Below, piece by piece: positions 50,021 through 60,309 of a DNA stretch of 64,000 nucleotides. The DNA is from Symbiodinium natans (lineage: Eukaryota; Sar; Dinophyceae; Suessiales; Symbiodiniaceae). A model generated the notes under the pieces. That model saw only the letters and a program-made list of their open reading frames with translations. It made no database searches and was not told where the DNA came from. Made by a program: the position numbers and the translations under genes. The stretch is taken from the NCBI GenBank assembly GCA_905221605.1, contig CAJNDS010002262.1, positions 1 to 64,000 of the forward strand, in the 5' to 3' direction. Positions within the stretch are counted from its first letter, which is position 1; the number at the start of each line of letters is the position of its first letter.

Positions 50021-50399
50021 AGGATCTCACTTAGGTTGCAGCTCCCGGCATCGTTGCTCGTTGCTTCATTCCGGAAATCAAGAGATTGTAAACAATGTAA
50101 TGATGGTCAAGCTAAGCTGAGCCAGCCAGCTGCGCGGAGAGAGCTGTGCACCAAGTCGTTTCTCTGCAGGTCCTTTTGATAGGTCTGTCTTCAGTTGTAT
50201 GCCTCGAATAAGCATGAACACACTAAGTAAGCTCTAGCTTACATGGTGCATCTTCCAAGGTTCTAAAGAAGGAGTGAAAGATATATAGGGGTAGATATGA
50301 TTTTATCCGACGGCCCCCTGCTTCAGTGAAGGGCCTCTCCTATACCCGCCGCCCCCACCGCCCCCACCGCCCCCGCCCCGACCGCCCTCACCGCCGCAG

Positions 50400-50617
50400 C
50401 ATTGGCCGAAGCCATTGATTTTGTACAGTCGTCTTCAATGGCAACAAACACCAGAAAACACTTTCCGACGCTGATCCACCGGCAGTATGATTTGTTTTTT
50501 GACACTCGCTGCAAGCAGGTACTTAGCGAACATCGTTGCGCCCTCCGAAAGCTCGATTTTTTGCTCAGCAAGGTGCAAACTTCGCCCATCGCCGATTCGG
50601 AGGCGCAAAGAGTGTCA
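50400..50617 (+). CDS. Exon of plus-strand gene P1
   Basis: After acceptor CACCGCCGCAG the plus frame reads ALAEAIDFVQSSSMATNTRK, HFPTLIHRQYDLFFDTRCKQ, VLSEHRCALRKLDFLLSKVQ and SPIADSEAQRVS, ending at a family A element. This is the first strong plus-strand exon in the window. Family unknown. Confidence 0.7.
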
Positions 50618-50760
50618 CTTGAAGGTTCATGGTACTTACTAACCACTTATAACTGTACTTATAACCCTACCCCTAAAAGGCCTTATATGGGGTTATCCCA
50701 ATTATAAGTAGGGTTATAAGCCCAGTTATAAGTGGTTATTAAGTCCCATGAACCTCCAAG
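50618..50760. mobile_element. Family A palindromic element, best copy, between two exons
   Basis: CTTGAAGGTTCATGGTACTT and CCCATGAACCTCCAAG are the termini. The interior arms include AACCACTTATAACTGTACTT and CCCAGTTATAAGTGGTT, so nearly the whole element is one hairpin. It follows exon 50400-50617 and precedes GMDDCFLSLVSQLCLP, giving a plausible in-frame join with non-canonical borders. Confidence 0.85.
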
Positions 50761-50815
50761 CAGCGGGCATGGACGACTGCTTCTTGAGTCTCGTTTCCCA
50801 GCTCTGCCTTCCATG
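50761..50815 (+). CDS. Short exon of gene P1 after the family A element
   Basis: The plus frame reads AGMDDCFLSLVSQLCLP and then a stop or donor. It connects to 50400-50617 if the family A element is spliced out as a TT-AG intron. 50816-51380 shows no confident gene. Confidence 0.45.
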
Positions 50816-51869
50816 ACGAAAAAAACGAAACGAACCGCCACCGTGCCCGAAGCCGCTCCAGCTCGGGGGGCCTATGTAAACAACAAACTTGGCTGTATGA
50901 AGAGATCGGGCATTAGGAGGCACATCCCATCTCCGCAGACCTGTCCAAGCAACCGTAGTCTGAAACTTGTAGCGAGCTGGGCAGAGTGGCCAGTCATACA
51001 TGCTGGGTCGAGGCTGGGGTGTAGGGTCCATGTAGGGGAAAGCCTGGCAGGCCTGAGAATACCACCCGAGATTATGTAAGGGCTGCATTTGGGCTCCGTG
51101 AGCAAGCTCAGCAGCACCACTCACTGCGTGGCTCGCCCTCCTGCCCGACCCGAACGCAACTTATCGCAGCTTAGAATGGCGCGGCCGTACCCGCTGTCAG
51201 CTACAGATTGCGGAGTCGGGGGTTGGTGTCGGAGTCGCTGGTGTGAAGGGTCAAGGATTGGGCCTTGAAGACGTAATCCCTATAACCTGCTTTTTTTGCG
51301 TGCCTGAGCACTGAACCCTCCCCCAAGGCCGCATCCAATGGAGAGAAACATCGACGAAGCTTGCCCCGTCAACCCATCTTGCTCAGAACAAGTTTAGGGT
51401 TAAGGGCTCAGGGCTTGCGTCCCCTTCATTCAGATCTTCAGCCCCCACCACCCTACAGCCGTCGAAAACCGCACACGCTCCTGTAGCGACCTGCTCCTGT
51501 AGTGACCTGTAATCAGGCGAGGGATTTCAGGCTTCCCGAAGGTAGCTCCTTCATGCAAGGCCCAACATGTTTATCAATCCACGCCCTCCCCCCGACTTTA
51601 CAAACCAGAACAGCCCTCAACACTGACAGGGTTACCCTCAACCTAAACCCTCAACCCTGGGTTTAGAGCTCAGGCGGCTTCATCCTCCATCCTAACCCTA
51701 AACCCTAAGCCCTAACCCCTAAACCCTAAACCCCCACCCTAAACCCTACACCCTGAAACCCTAAGCCCTAGCAGCCCATGGGTTCGACTTGATGAGCCCT
51801 GCAATCTCCTTCGACGAGCTCCAGGGCAGAAGGCTCGCCTCTCTTGTCCGGGGCTTTTCGATGTCATTT

Positions 51870-51952
51870 TGGGGAGGGTTTAGGGTTTACGGTTTAGGGT
51901 TTAGGGTTTAGGGTTTAGGGGTTTGGGGGGGGGGGGGGTTGGGGGGGGGGGC
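51870..51952. repeat. TTTAGGG array and poly-G
   Basis: Six TTTAGGG units run into G-runs of 12 and 10. More degenerate units lie at 51620-51775 and 52060-52090. Confidence 0.9.
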
Positions 51953-52727
51953 TTGTGGGGCTTGTTTTTGTAGGGTTGCAGCGTTTACGGTTTGGGGCGT
52001 AGGAGCTCGTTGAACCCTTAATTTCTACACCCTCATCAAACTCTAAACCCTGACCCTTACTAACCCCTAAACCCCAAACCCTAAACCGGTTGCGAATGCT
52101 GCGCACATTTGGGGGCTCGTGGTCTGTCCAGGGTCTAGGGGACGTAGGATTCTCGAGGTTCAGGCTATACCAACCCCTGCAGCAACAGCAGCGCTGGGAG
52201 AATGCTAGCATCTCTGCACATCACGCGACTGCATCCTTCGGCTAAGGGGGGGGGGGGGGGAGCATACCATAAGTTGGCTTCGAGCTTGTTCGCCATGAGC
52301 TATCAGCTGAGACATGAACACATCTTATTTGCATGCTACTTGCATGTGCATAGTCATATAACCGATCTTCTGAGTCTAACTCGGGTTAGTGTTCTTGTTC
52401 TTGGCATTATCGCTCCTCCCCTCGGACCTCGGACCTCAGAATGCAAATCAAAGCCTTCCACCCCACTCGGCTTCGCCTGCTTGGTGGCGGCCACTGGGGA
52501 GGGCGCCTCGAGACCCAAACTTTATGTACTTGAGGTGCCGAAAGGGCTGCTGGGCTTTCGACGTCAGGGTGTAGTCCTAGGCCCGGGTCCGTAGGGCTTG
52601 TGAACTTAGGAGCCACAAGATCACAGGCATCATGTAAGGGGCACCCAAGCTGGATGATTCCTGGCACGCTTTTCTAGGCTATTGGGTGCATAGGCGAAAA
52701 AAGTTTTAACTTTTTGCGCTCTTCCAG

Positions 52728-52936
52728 GCTCCTACGTAAGCCGAAAAATCGTCGCAGTGGCCTCGTCCGGGGAGTGCTTTGCCTCCAACTTTGTGCGGGC
52801 AGTGCCGAGAGAGAAGCCTGGGAAGGGGATGTGCCTTGAGGGTGTCGGCTCAGGACTCATTTTCGTGCTCGCCCTAAAGCTTTCGGCTGCAGGACGAAAC
52901 CTGAACACCAAAGAGAGGAGTCGAGCCCTGCCTTGA
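52728..52936 (+). CDS. Exon, plus strand
   Basis: After acceptor GCGCTCTTCCAG the plus frame reads SYVSRKIVAVASSGECFASN, FVRAVPREKPGKGMCLEGVG and SGLIFVLALKLSAAGRN, then stops at 52934. No ATG lies in front, so start-codon-based searches would miss it. No family is recognised. Confidence 0.6.
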
Positions 52937-53014
52937 CGCCTGAACTCTAGAACATGAACCCTGAACTCTAAACCCTAAAGCCTAAGCCCGAAACACCGAA
53001 ATCTATAACTCGGA

Positions 53015-53145
53015 AAACCCTAAGCCCTAAGCCCTAAGCCCTAAGCCCTAAGCCCTAAGCCCTAAGCCCTAAGCCCTAAGCCCTAAGCCCTAAGGCCGAA
53101 GCCCTAAGCCCTAAGCCCTAAACCCTAAACCCCAAACCCTCGGGC
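53015..53145. repeat. (CCCTAAG)n variant array
   Basis: About 14 near-perfect CCCTAAG units pass into CCCTAAA, a homogenised one-base variant. Confidence 0.95.
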
Positions 53146-53153
53146 TTGACATC

Positions 53154-53230
53154 CTGAGCACCCGGCCCTGGGCATCAGGATTTTGCCTCACAGCGGCCTC
53201 GACGACCTCCCGCAGGTGGACGCTAGGCTT
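53154..53230 (-). CDS. Small exon between repeats
   Basis: The minus frame reads KPSVHLREVVEAAVRQNPDA then QGRVLRMSSP. REVVEAAVRQN resembles repeat motifs of dinoflagellate proteins annotated with DUF4116, as does 63300-63410. A weak resemblance only. Confidence 0.45.
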
Positions 53231-53237
53231 GGGTAAG

Positions 53238-53407
53238 TAATATAGGGGCCTGAATAATTAGAATTGGGTTTAGGGTTTAGGGTTTCGGGTTCAGGGTTTA
53301 GGGTTGAGGGGCCTGTATAATTAGAATAGAGTTTGGGGGGGGTTATTGTAGTATATTTTATAAGGGGACCATAAGGGAATACTCTTAGTAATTATTCCGA
53401 CCCCTAT
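53238..53407. mobile_element. Family D element interrupted by TTTAGGG repeat
   Basis: AGGGGCCTGAATAATTAGAA, then about six TTTAGGG-type units, then a second GGGGCCTGTATAATTAGAAT, then the rest of the element to ATTATTCCGACCCCTAT. The element start is present twice, on both sides of the telomere-type insert. Confidence 0.8.
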
Positions 53408-53682
53408 GTTAAGCGCCATGATGCCCTAAAGGTCCCCCCAAAGTTAAGGCCCCGTGTGGATGATGACCTGGAGTCAGGTAGGAGCGGCCTAAACCCTAAA
53501 CCCTAAACCTAAAACCTAAACCCTAAACCCTAAGCCCTACGCCCTAAGCCCTAAGCCCTAAACCCCCCATTGTTGGGGTGTCATGGGCCGAGGCTTCGGA
53601 TTGAGGCCGTAAGGTCAAACTGACCAATCTAAAGCTCAACTCTCAAAAAGCAGAATACACCAAAACCCCTCCACCCTCATTT

Positions 53683-53762
53683 CCTACTTGGAGGCTCATG
53701 GGTACCCCTAAATAGGGCTATCAGAATTCTACCATACTTCTAACCCTGCCTATGCCTCCAAG
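53683..53762. mobile_element. Short family A element
   Basis: TACTTGGAGGCTCATGGGTA and the right end TGCCTCCAAGCA. The interior is shortened to about 45 bases. Confidence 0.6.
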
Positions 53763-54390
53763 CAGGGGACCCAAGCCCAGAACCCAGAACCCAGAACCCT
53801 GAACCCCATTCCGTAAACCCTATCCCCCAAACCCTAAATCCTAACCCTAATCCCTAAACCCTAAACCCTAAACCCTAAACCCTGCGCTCCGAAACTGCAG
53901 AGGCCTCGGGATCTTCCCGCAGCGTTCGGCTCGCGTGCTGCAGCAGGAGCCTGCTTCGGTTTTTGCGGCGTTTGGGTGTGCGGGGGGTTTAGGGTTTAGG
54001 GTTTGAGGTTTAGGGTTTAGGGTATGTCGAGTTTAATTGAAAAAACCCTAAACTTTCAGAGCCGATGCTTCTCTTCGGGCTTTGAGGGCTTGAGGGGGCT
54101 TCAGCCTAGTCAGCCTAGGCTGAACCCACAATCGTCCAACACCCAACTCAATGAAACCACACCAGGGGGCCACCCGAACGAACCCTAAACCCTAAACCCT
54201 TTAGGGTTCGGGCTTGAGGGCTTGGAAACCCAGCAGCCTCACATCCCAAGTCAAGACCCCCCAAGCCCCCAAAAACACACGATTTGAAAGACCATGCCGC
54301 GCGCACCCGTCCCGCCGCACGGCTGCCAGCGCCGTCAGCTTCGAGGAGCCGAAGTGGGGAATCTGAATGGGCTTATAGGGTTTAAGGATT

Positions 54391-54478
54391 TACCTGCACC
54401 CCCCAACTACCCTCTCACGAAGAGGGCTAACATACCCTACCATTATGGTCAAAGGGTAGTTGCGGGGCGCTGGTAGGT
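54391..54478. mobile_element. Palindromic element, single copy
   Basis: ACCTGCACCCCCCAACTACC and GGTAGTTGCGGGGCGCTGGT with AGGT are inverted arms. No further copy was recognised. Confidence 0.55.
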
Positions 54479-54499
54479 CTTGGTGTGTAGCATTGGTCG

Positions 54500-55220
54500 G
54501 CTGACTGCAGTAGTGTGAAGACATACCCACCACAAGACAACCCAAGCACGACCCACAACATGCCAAAACCAGAGCCACACCAAATTCACATACAGTATCG
54601 CATTACTGCGAAGCTCGGGGAGGGGTGGGACACTTAGAAAAGGACAATATGTGGACATTTTGGACACTTGAGAATCGTAGGAAAGTGAAGAGCCTTCCGA
54701 ATGGCAAAGGTTGCTGTGGGCAGGTTTGGGGTGCCTCCAATCCTGAAGAGCCTTCCTCATCGAATGTTACACCGTGCTTTGAACCGCAGACAATTCGAGG
54801 ACTAGGTTGAGAAACGATCCCCAAGTAAGGAAGCATCGTAATGGGTAGTCAAAAAAAGGCTCCATTGCAAACCAAGCGATGGATCCTAGACGACTTGCGT
54901 AAGCTTGGGGTTGATGGTTCAACTCTCGAATTTATGGCAAGAATCGACAAGCCCTAGCACCGCGCACACCAAAAAAGAAGCAACTGAAAACCCTCCATCA
55001 ACCCCACACGCTACACACCCACAATCCTTACCCAAAAACTGGACAACCAGAAGTCCTAAAACCCTGGAAGCGCAATGAGATCAAGAAAGCACCTCCCTTT
55101 GGCTCATGAGGGCTTAATAGTTCAACAAGCAATATAAGCAATAGCCATAGCCTTACAACAGTCATCTACAAAAACTCCCAACACGAATCTCAAGAAGTTG
55201 AACATTGCCTGCAGCCAACC
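54500..55220. other. No confident gene
   Basis: Open frames on both strands around 54600-54830 (plus KVKSLPNGKGCCGQVWGASN; minus FGRLFTFLRFSSVQNVHILS) are mutually exclusive and lack borders. 54840-55220 is single-copy without long frames. Confidence 0.3.
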
Positions 55221-55660
55221 CTTAGTAGGGAAAGGGGGGCATGCACTCAACCGTAAACCGTGCTACGTGCGTCGACTCAGCTTTTGCCATGTGTCTGACG
55301 TCTGCGCCTTTGCAGTAGAGCAAGGCTCCCATCTCTTTTGACGGAATCCATGAAGCTGCAGCTTCTTTGACGGATGGCGCTGGGTAGCGACATGATGTGA
55401 AACAGTGACCCGCTGTCTGAGCCAGACGAGCTGCATTGGCGACATACATCAACTTTCCTGAAAGCTTGCAGCTGATGGCACCCTTTCTGGGTGTGTTGGG
55501 CCCTACTAAGTTTTTTTCTTGGGGGGGGGGGGGTGTTAAGGGGATCCCTATTTTGGGAAGTGCCCATTACAGGCCTGATAATGGCCAATACCAACAAGTC
55601 AGCCGCCACCGCAGCCGGCCGCATTAGTTGCGAGTCTTCGAGCTGCCTGTTGCAGCCTAG

Positions 55661-55852
55661 CGCAGCGCTCTGCTCAAGTACGCGCTCAGGCCAATGTTGG
55701 TTCAGGTGGGGTTCGTCGTCCAGGCATTCAAGGGAACGCGTTGCTCCATGATCGTCTTGAATCCTGACACGTATGCCCTGACCATGATAGACTTGCCATG
55801 GCTGGACGAAGGGGAGCTGCTGCAATTGCTCCAGGCCTCCATCCGATGACCA
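55661..55852 (+). CDS. Exon of plus-strand gene P2
   Basis: After acceptor TTGCAGCCTAG the plus frame reads SALLKYALRPMLVQVGFVVQ, FKGTRCSMIVLNPDTYALTM and IDLPWLDEGELLQLLQASIR. Strong coding composition. A longer minus-strand frame overlapping it is a shadow. Confidence 0.65.
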
Positions 55853-55913
55853 CACAGTGTCACACAGGTCATTATCTCTCTTGCGATCTCTAATCTAAAT
55901 CTGCCTCCCGCAG

Positions 55914-56060
55914 ACGGCAAAGGTCGCTGCGAGTCATTGTTAGCACTCGGGCCATATCTTTGATTGACAAGTTGCTCACCTCCGCCGCTAAGTCGACTGG
56001 CGGTACAAGCGGGCCCTTCGTATCCGAAATCAACTCGTCACATGGTCAGCCTGCGGCACA
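55914..56060 (+). CDS. Exon of gene P2
   Basis: After acceptor TCCCGCAG the plus frame reads RQRSLRVIVSTRAISLIDKL, LTSAAKSTGGTSGPFVSEIN and SSHGQPAAQPV. It continues through one copy of a 48-bp direct repeat. Confidence 0.55.
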
Positions 56061-56294
56061 GCCTGTTGCGTGTCACGTGGTTCAGAAATGCTGTGAATTG
56101 TTTTTTTTTTTTTTTTTTTACATCGATGTAAAAAACAATTAACAGCATTACCGCATCACACTGCATTCAGAAGTCTGCGCCACTGATGCACCGCAGCCTT
56201 GCTTACATCGATGTAAAAAAACAAGTCACAGCATTACCGCGTCCCATGGTCAGCCTGCGGCACAGCCTGTTGCGTGTCACGTGGTTCAGAAATG
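56043..56294. repeat. Duplicated segments flanking an intron-like gap
   Basis: A 48-bp segment (start TGGTCAGCCTGCGGCACAGC) occurs at 56043-56090 and 56247-56294, identical. Between them ACATCGATGTAAAAAA with ACAGCATTACCGC occurs twice (56119 and 56203). The left copy is preceded by exon 55914-56060 and the right copy is followed by exon 56285-56465. Confidence 0.8.
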
Positions 56295-56465
56295 GGTCGG
56301 CTGATGGCGCAGCGGGTGGCGCAGAGCCGTTCGTGCTTGCGCAAGGACAGGCCCAGGCCCGTCAACCCCAGAAGGTCAACATTTTGGCCGCAGTGTCGGC
56401 AGACGGGCACGCGGCCTCATTCAACGTTGCTGATACCGATCGTGCGGGGCCTCAAAAGCCGACCT
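56285..56465 (+). CDS. Last visible exon of gene P2
   Basis: The plus frame reads GSADGAAGGAEPFVLAQGQA, QARQPQKVNILAAVSADGHA and ASFNVADTDRAGPQKPT, then a stop. It is Ala/Gln-rich and low in aromatics. Confidence 0.55.
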
Positions 56466-56639
56466 AAGCCAAGTTTCCGGATCTGCAGGGTTATAGGGTT
56501 TATAAATCAAGGCTTCAGGTCCAATCTCAGGGTTGCCAGTCCCGGATCCCCCAAACCTAAAAAGCCTTGCAGGCCAGGAACCGAAGCAGCAAACTCTGAA
56601 GCGCAAACGCTGAGAAGGCGTGACTGCAAGCCATAAACC

Positions 56640-56711
56640 TTGGGATGCTCCCCCTGAATACTAACAGTCCTGAATAGTTCAGGACTGCTAGTAGAAGGCG
56701 GAACATCCCAA
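56640..56711. mobile_element. Family E palindromic element
   Basis: GGGATGCTCCCCCTGAATAC and AGAAGGCGGAACATCCC; the centre CAGTCCTGAATAGTTCAGGA with CTG is also self-complementary. Confidence 0.8.
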
Positions 56712-56712
56712 C

Positions 56713-56792
56713 CCATAAGCCCCAACACCAAGGCGGCCTGGATCACTTCCGGGAACGTCATCGCCACGACGGCCTTAACGCTTTCCTGCACG
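56713..56792 (-). CDS. Small exon
   Basis: After acceptor CACGTGCAG the minus frame reads ESVKAVVAMTFPEVIQAALV then LGLMG up to the family E element. Confidence 0.45.
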
Positions 56793-56794
56793 TG

Positions 56795-56885
56795 AGGGTT
56801 TAGGGTTTATAGGGGTTTAGGGTCTAGGGGTTTAGGGGTTTAGGGGTTAGGGGTTCAGGAGTTTAGGGGTTTAGGGGTTTAGGGT
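56795..56885. repeat. GGGGTTTA-rich degenerate telomere-type array
   Basis: Units vary as GGGTTTA, GGGGTTTA, GGGTCTA and GGGGTTC. Confidence 0.8.
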
Positions 56886-56913
56886 CATCTGATCTTACAT
56901 TTCGATGGCCATG

Positions 56914-57019
56914 TGGGGGTTTACGAAAAAAAGGGACCCTAAAAAACACCCCCAAATAGTAGGAGGCCCTAATTCAAATTAGGACCCAAAAAGGTACCCC
57001 TAATATCGTAAACCCCCAT
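56914..57019. mobile_element. Family G palindromic element
   Basis: GTGGGGGTTTACGAAAAAAA and CTAATATCGTAAACCCCCAT are the termini, with CAAATAGTAGGAGGCCC inside. Confidence 0.75.
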
Positions 57020-57416
57020 GTTAAGAAAGACTGGACAGATGCATCAGGTGCCAGTGCCTGTAAGAGGGATCGCGGTGCAAACAAACTCAGCAGGTGTCCT
57101 GTTGGAGAAAGACGCCTGGACTTGATCGTCATAGGAAGCCATCTACATCACTTACAACTTGGAGCTTCCCCCCCCTTGGGACCACCCTCCAGAGAGCCCA
57201 AGATCCCTTTATTCAGCAGCATGTCATGAAACAAGATACATATTGATATATACATATGCCACATATATGTATATATATATATATACATGCTTATAGAAGT
57301 ATATATATATATAATTCATATCATATACATACACAAAACAACATACTTTCAGTCAGGTATATTCCTTTCGTTCACAATCGGGTTTAAGCTTAAATCCTTC
57401 ACTCTCAGGGAGTACT

Positions 57417-57574
57417 CTAGGGGCCTGAACAATTACAATAGGGTCTTGGGGGGTGATTATAGTAGAATTACAAAGGCACCATAAGGGAAAATTATTAGTA
57501 ACTAATCCTAAACCCTACCCTAAACCCTAAACCCTAAAACCCTCAACCCTAAACCCTAAACTTCCGACCCCTAC
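57417..57574. mobile_element. Family D element split by CCCTAAA repeat
   Basis: The element reads AGGGGCCTGAACAATTACAA to TATTAGTAACTAATCC, is broken by about seven CCCTAAA-type units, and resumes with TTCCGACCCCTAC. Compare the uninterrupted end ATTATTCCGACGCCTATA at 41593-41699. Confidence 0.8.
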
Positions 57575-57851
57575 ATAACTCGGCTCCTCCAGCTTGGTGA
57601 GCAACGCACCGGCTTCGATCGACTGCCTGGAAGGCTTTCTCCATGATAGGGTGTCGGGTTTAGGGTTTAGGGTTTAGGGTTTCGGGGATTTAGTGCTTGC
57701 AGGGGAATCTGGGGGGTTTATATAGATAATTTTGATGTTCAACCCCCCCTCCCCCTCCCGAACCCCAAAACAACCCACCAAAACCCTGCTAAACCCCTAA
57801 CCTCAAAACCGGACCACCCTGAGACCAAAATCCCAAACCCTACAAACTCTA

Positions 57852-57960
57852 CTTGGAAGCCCTTTTGACTTAGTAAGTAGGGTTTGTAAGGTGGGTTATT
57901 GGGATTCTACGGTTTCTAGGGGATACCAACTAGACCTAGGCCAAAGGGGCTTCCAAGTAT
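57852..57960. mobile_element. Family F palindromic element
   Basis: TACTTGGAAGCCCTTTTGAC and CCAAAGGGGCTTCCAAGTA; second copy of the 6510-6623 family. Confidence 0.75.
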
Positions 57961-58048
57961 AAACCCTAAGCCCTAAGCCTAAGCCCTAAACCCTAAACCC
58001 TAAACCCTTAACCCTAAACCCTAAACCCTAAACCCTAAACCCTAAACC
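57961..58048. repeat. (CCCTAAA)n array
   Basis: About twelve units, the first three as CCCTAAG, adjoining a family F element. Confidence 0.9.
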
Positions 58049-58049
58049 T

Positions 58050-58134
58050 CTCTGTATTGAGCTCGAAGGCGGCCTCATGGCTGCCAGTATGACGGGGATG
58101 GGCGGGTCGACCATGTACTTCAAGGACTGCCAAC
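58050..58134 (-). CDS. Small exon beside array
   Basis: The minus frame reads WQSLKYMVDPPIPVILAAMR then PPSSSIQR. Readable and non-repetitive. Confidence 0.45.
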
Positions 58135-58139
58135 CTTCA

Positions 58140-58312
58140 TAATGGTAATCATAATAGTCATAGTATGAGTAATAGTAATAGTGATAGTAATAGTACTAGT
58201 ATTCGTAATAGTAATAGTGATAGTGATAGTAATAGTAACAGTATGAGTAATCGTAATAGTGATAGTGATGGTAATAGTGATAGTAATAGTAATAGCAATA
58301 GTATTGCGGTGA
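58140..58312. repeat. (AATAGTGATAGT)n microsatellite
   Basis: AATAGT and GATAGT hexamers alternate irregularly. Confidence 0.9.
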
Positions 58313-58796
58313 GGGCGGGTCGGATTTAGAGTTTCGGGTTTTAGGGCTGAGTTAGAATGAGGCCGTCGCGTTACAGGGTGGATACGAAGTAAGGTTTAGG
58401 GACCTCTGGGAGCTAATCCGCAAGATCAGCGCAAGGCGTCACTAGTTGCACACACACACCGCCTAGGCACGTCATAACTTGGCCCGCCCGGGCAAGCCCA
58501 GCATCTGCCCCGCTGCAATGAATCGGCCACCGTCAAGACGGAAAAGGAGTGATTTGGCAAACAGTTTGCAGGTACTTCCTGGCAACACAATGGGTTGTAT
58601 CTGCTTCTCAACTTTCAGGAGAAGGGACAGGTGTGCGTGTATCACAACGCCAGGAATGGTTCCAGCCCCCTAGAGAAAGGCGGTGAATGTATGGAATGGA
58701 TTGGACCTACTTTGGGTTTAGGGCGTGGTTCTGGAATTTGGGCCTTAGTGGCCCCGAACCCTAAACCCGCTTCAGCGTGTAGTGATGGGTTTTAAG

Positions 58797-58937
58797 GGGT
58801 TAGCTAGAGGGTTCTTAAGGGAGGGGGGTTCAAGGGGGGGTAGGTACCTAGGGAACCTTAGGGAAGCTTAGGGATCCTTAGGGAGTACTGGAGAGTATTG
58901 GGGAACCTCTCCCTTAAGCACCCCATAAGTTAGGGCT
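58797..58937. mobile_element. Palindromic element with internal CTTAGGGA repeats
   Basis: GGTTCTTAAGGGAGGGG and CCTCTCCCTTAAGCACC are inverted arms. The loop holds CCTTAGGGAAGCTTAGGGAT-type repeats. Confidence 0.5.
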
Positions 58938-59559
58938 TACAGACAAGGCTTCCCGGACTGGAATCCCGGGAACCAGGCTCTGGGTCACCGCAGCCATCTG
59001 CAGCTGCCTCAGGGGCTCAGGTTCAGGATTTAGGGTTGAGGGTCAGGATTTCGGTTTTCGTGAGGGATAGCTGAGGTACCAAACTTGCGAAATTCTATAT
59101 GGGCGGCCACAAACCCTAAACCCTAACCGGTTGACCCGGACATGCAATCTCCCAAACTTTCACTTGGCGAGCCCCGAAGTGGCTTAGGTTCACATAATTA
59201 TATTGTTCAACGATCTTAGGTTCAGGGTGTACTTAGAGGCTCAGGGAACTTAGTACTTAATTTATACATTGCCCCAATTTGGGGTTACCCTGATAACCGC
59301 CTGACTTAGAACCTACCACATTCACGGGGTCTTTCAGTAGGGTTTAGCGCCTTGCAGCCTCATGCTTGTAGGCTGCTGGGGTACTAACATCCCTGAACCC
59401 TTCCAACGCATATGATCACTGCAACATAAGAGCATCTTCTCATATAATGCGACACACTATACTATGTAAGTATATGTATGTACACAATTGTACATATATA
59501 TATATATATATATATATAAGCCGTCACAAACCTAACGCCTACTTCCTAAACCTGAACAC

Positions 59560-59615
59560 CCTAAACCCTAAACCCTAAACCCTAAACCCTAAACCCTACA
59601 CCCTAAACCCTGGAC
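59560..59615. repeat. (CCCTAAA)n array
   Basis: About seven heptamers after a (TA)12 run at 59494-59517. Confidence 0.85.
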
Positions 59616-59689
59616 TTTAGAGATCAGCGGCTCGTCGCTGGACAGACCGGAGCCCACGAGGCGCAAGGCAGTCCAACCTGAAGCATCAG

Positions 59690-60050
59690 GGAAGGGGGGG
59701 GTTTAGGGGTTTAGGGTTCTGGGGTTAGGGTTTAGGGTTTAGGGTTTTGGGGTTTTGGGGTTTAGGGGGTTTAGGGTTTAGGGGGTTTAGGGGGTGAAGG
59801 CTTTAGGGATTTAGGCAGGGGAGATGTAGGGTTCTGGGGTTTAGGGTTTTAGGGATTAGGAAGGGGGGATGTGGAGTTTTGGGGTTCTTTAGGCTTTAGG
59901 GATTTAGGAGGGGGGGGGGGGGGGGGGGGATGTGTGGGTGTTGGGGATGCTAGGGTTTAGGGAGTTAGGGTTTTGGGGCTTTTGGACCAGGTTTGGAGGG
60001 ATAGACTCATTATAGGTACAGGGTTTGGGTTTAGGGTTTAGGGTTAGGGC
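59690..60050. repeat. G-rich degenerate GGGTTTAGGG stretch
   Basis: Mixed GGGGTTTAG, GGGGTTTTG and GGATTTAGG units plus a run of about 18 G near 59910-59929. No exon is seen. Confidence 0.8.
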
Positions 60051-60096
60051 TTGATGTCTTTGGGTTGAAAAGATGGTGACTTGCGCGTTTACTGAT

Positions 60097-60173
60097 ATGG
60101 GGGTTGCCGAAATTAGGGGTACCTTATTCGGGGTCCTTATTGTAAAGGAATCCTACCTTTTCGTAAGCCCCAT
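60097..60173. mobile_element. Family G element, shortened
   Basis: TGGGGGTTGCCGAAATTAGG with GGTACC, and CTTTTCGTAAGCCCCATAT. The interior is shorter than in other copies. Confidence 0.55.
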
Positions 60174-60309
60174 ATCTTGGGCCAGAGATTCGGCCGGGCG
60201 CTTTTCCAGCTGCCACCGCTATTTGCATCTACTAGCAACTAACTAGCTAACTGCCACTTCGAGGTACAAATACTACCTGCCCCTCTCCGACGGACTACTT
60301 GTACTTGTA

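Noticed and set aside
55277-55855. 192-codon minus-strand open frame
   Set aside because: It is the shadow of plus-strand exon 55661-55852, which has the better composition and an acceptor site.
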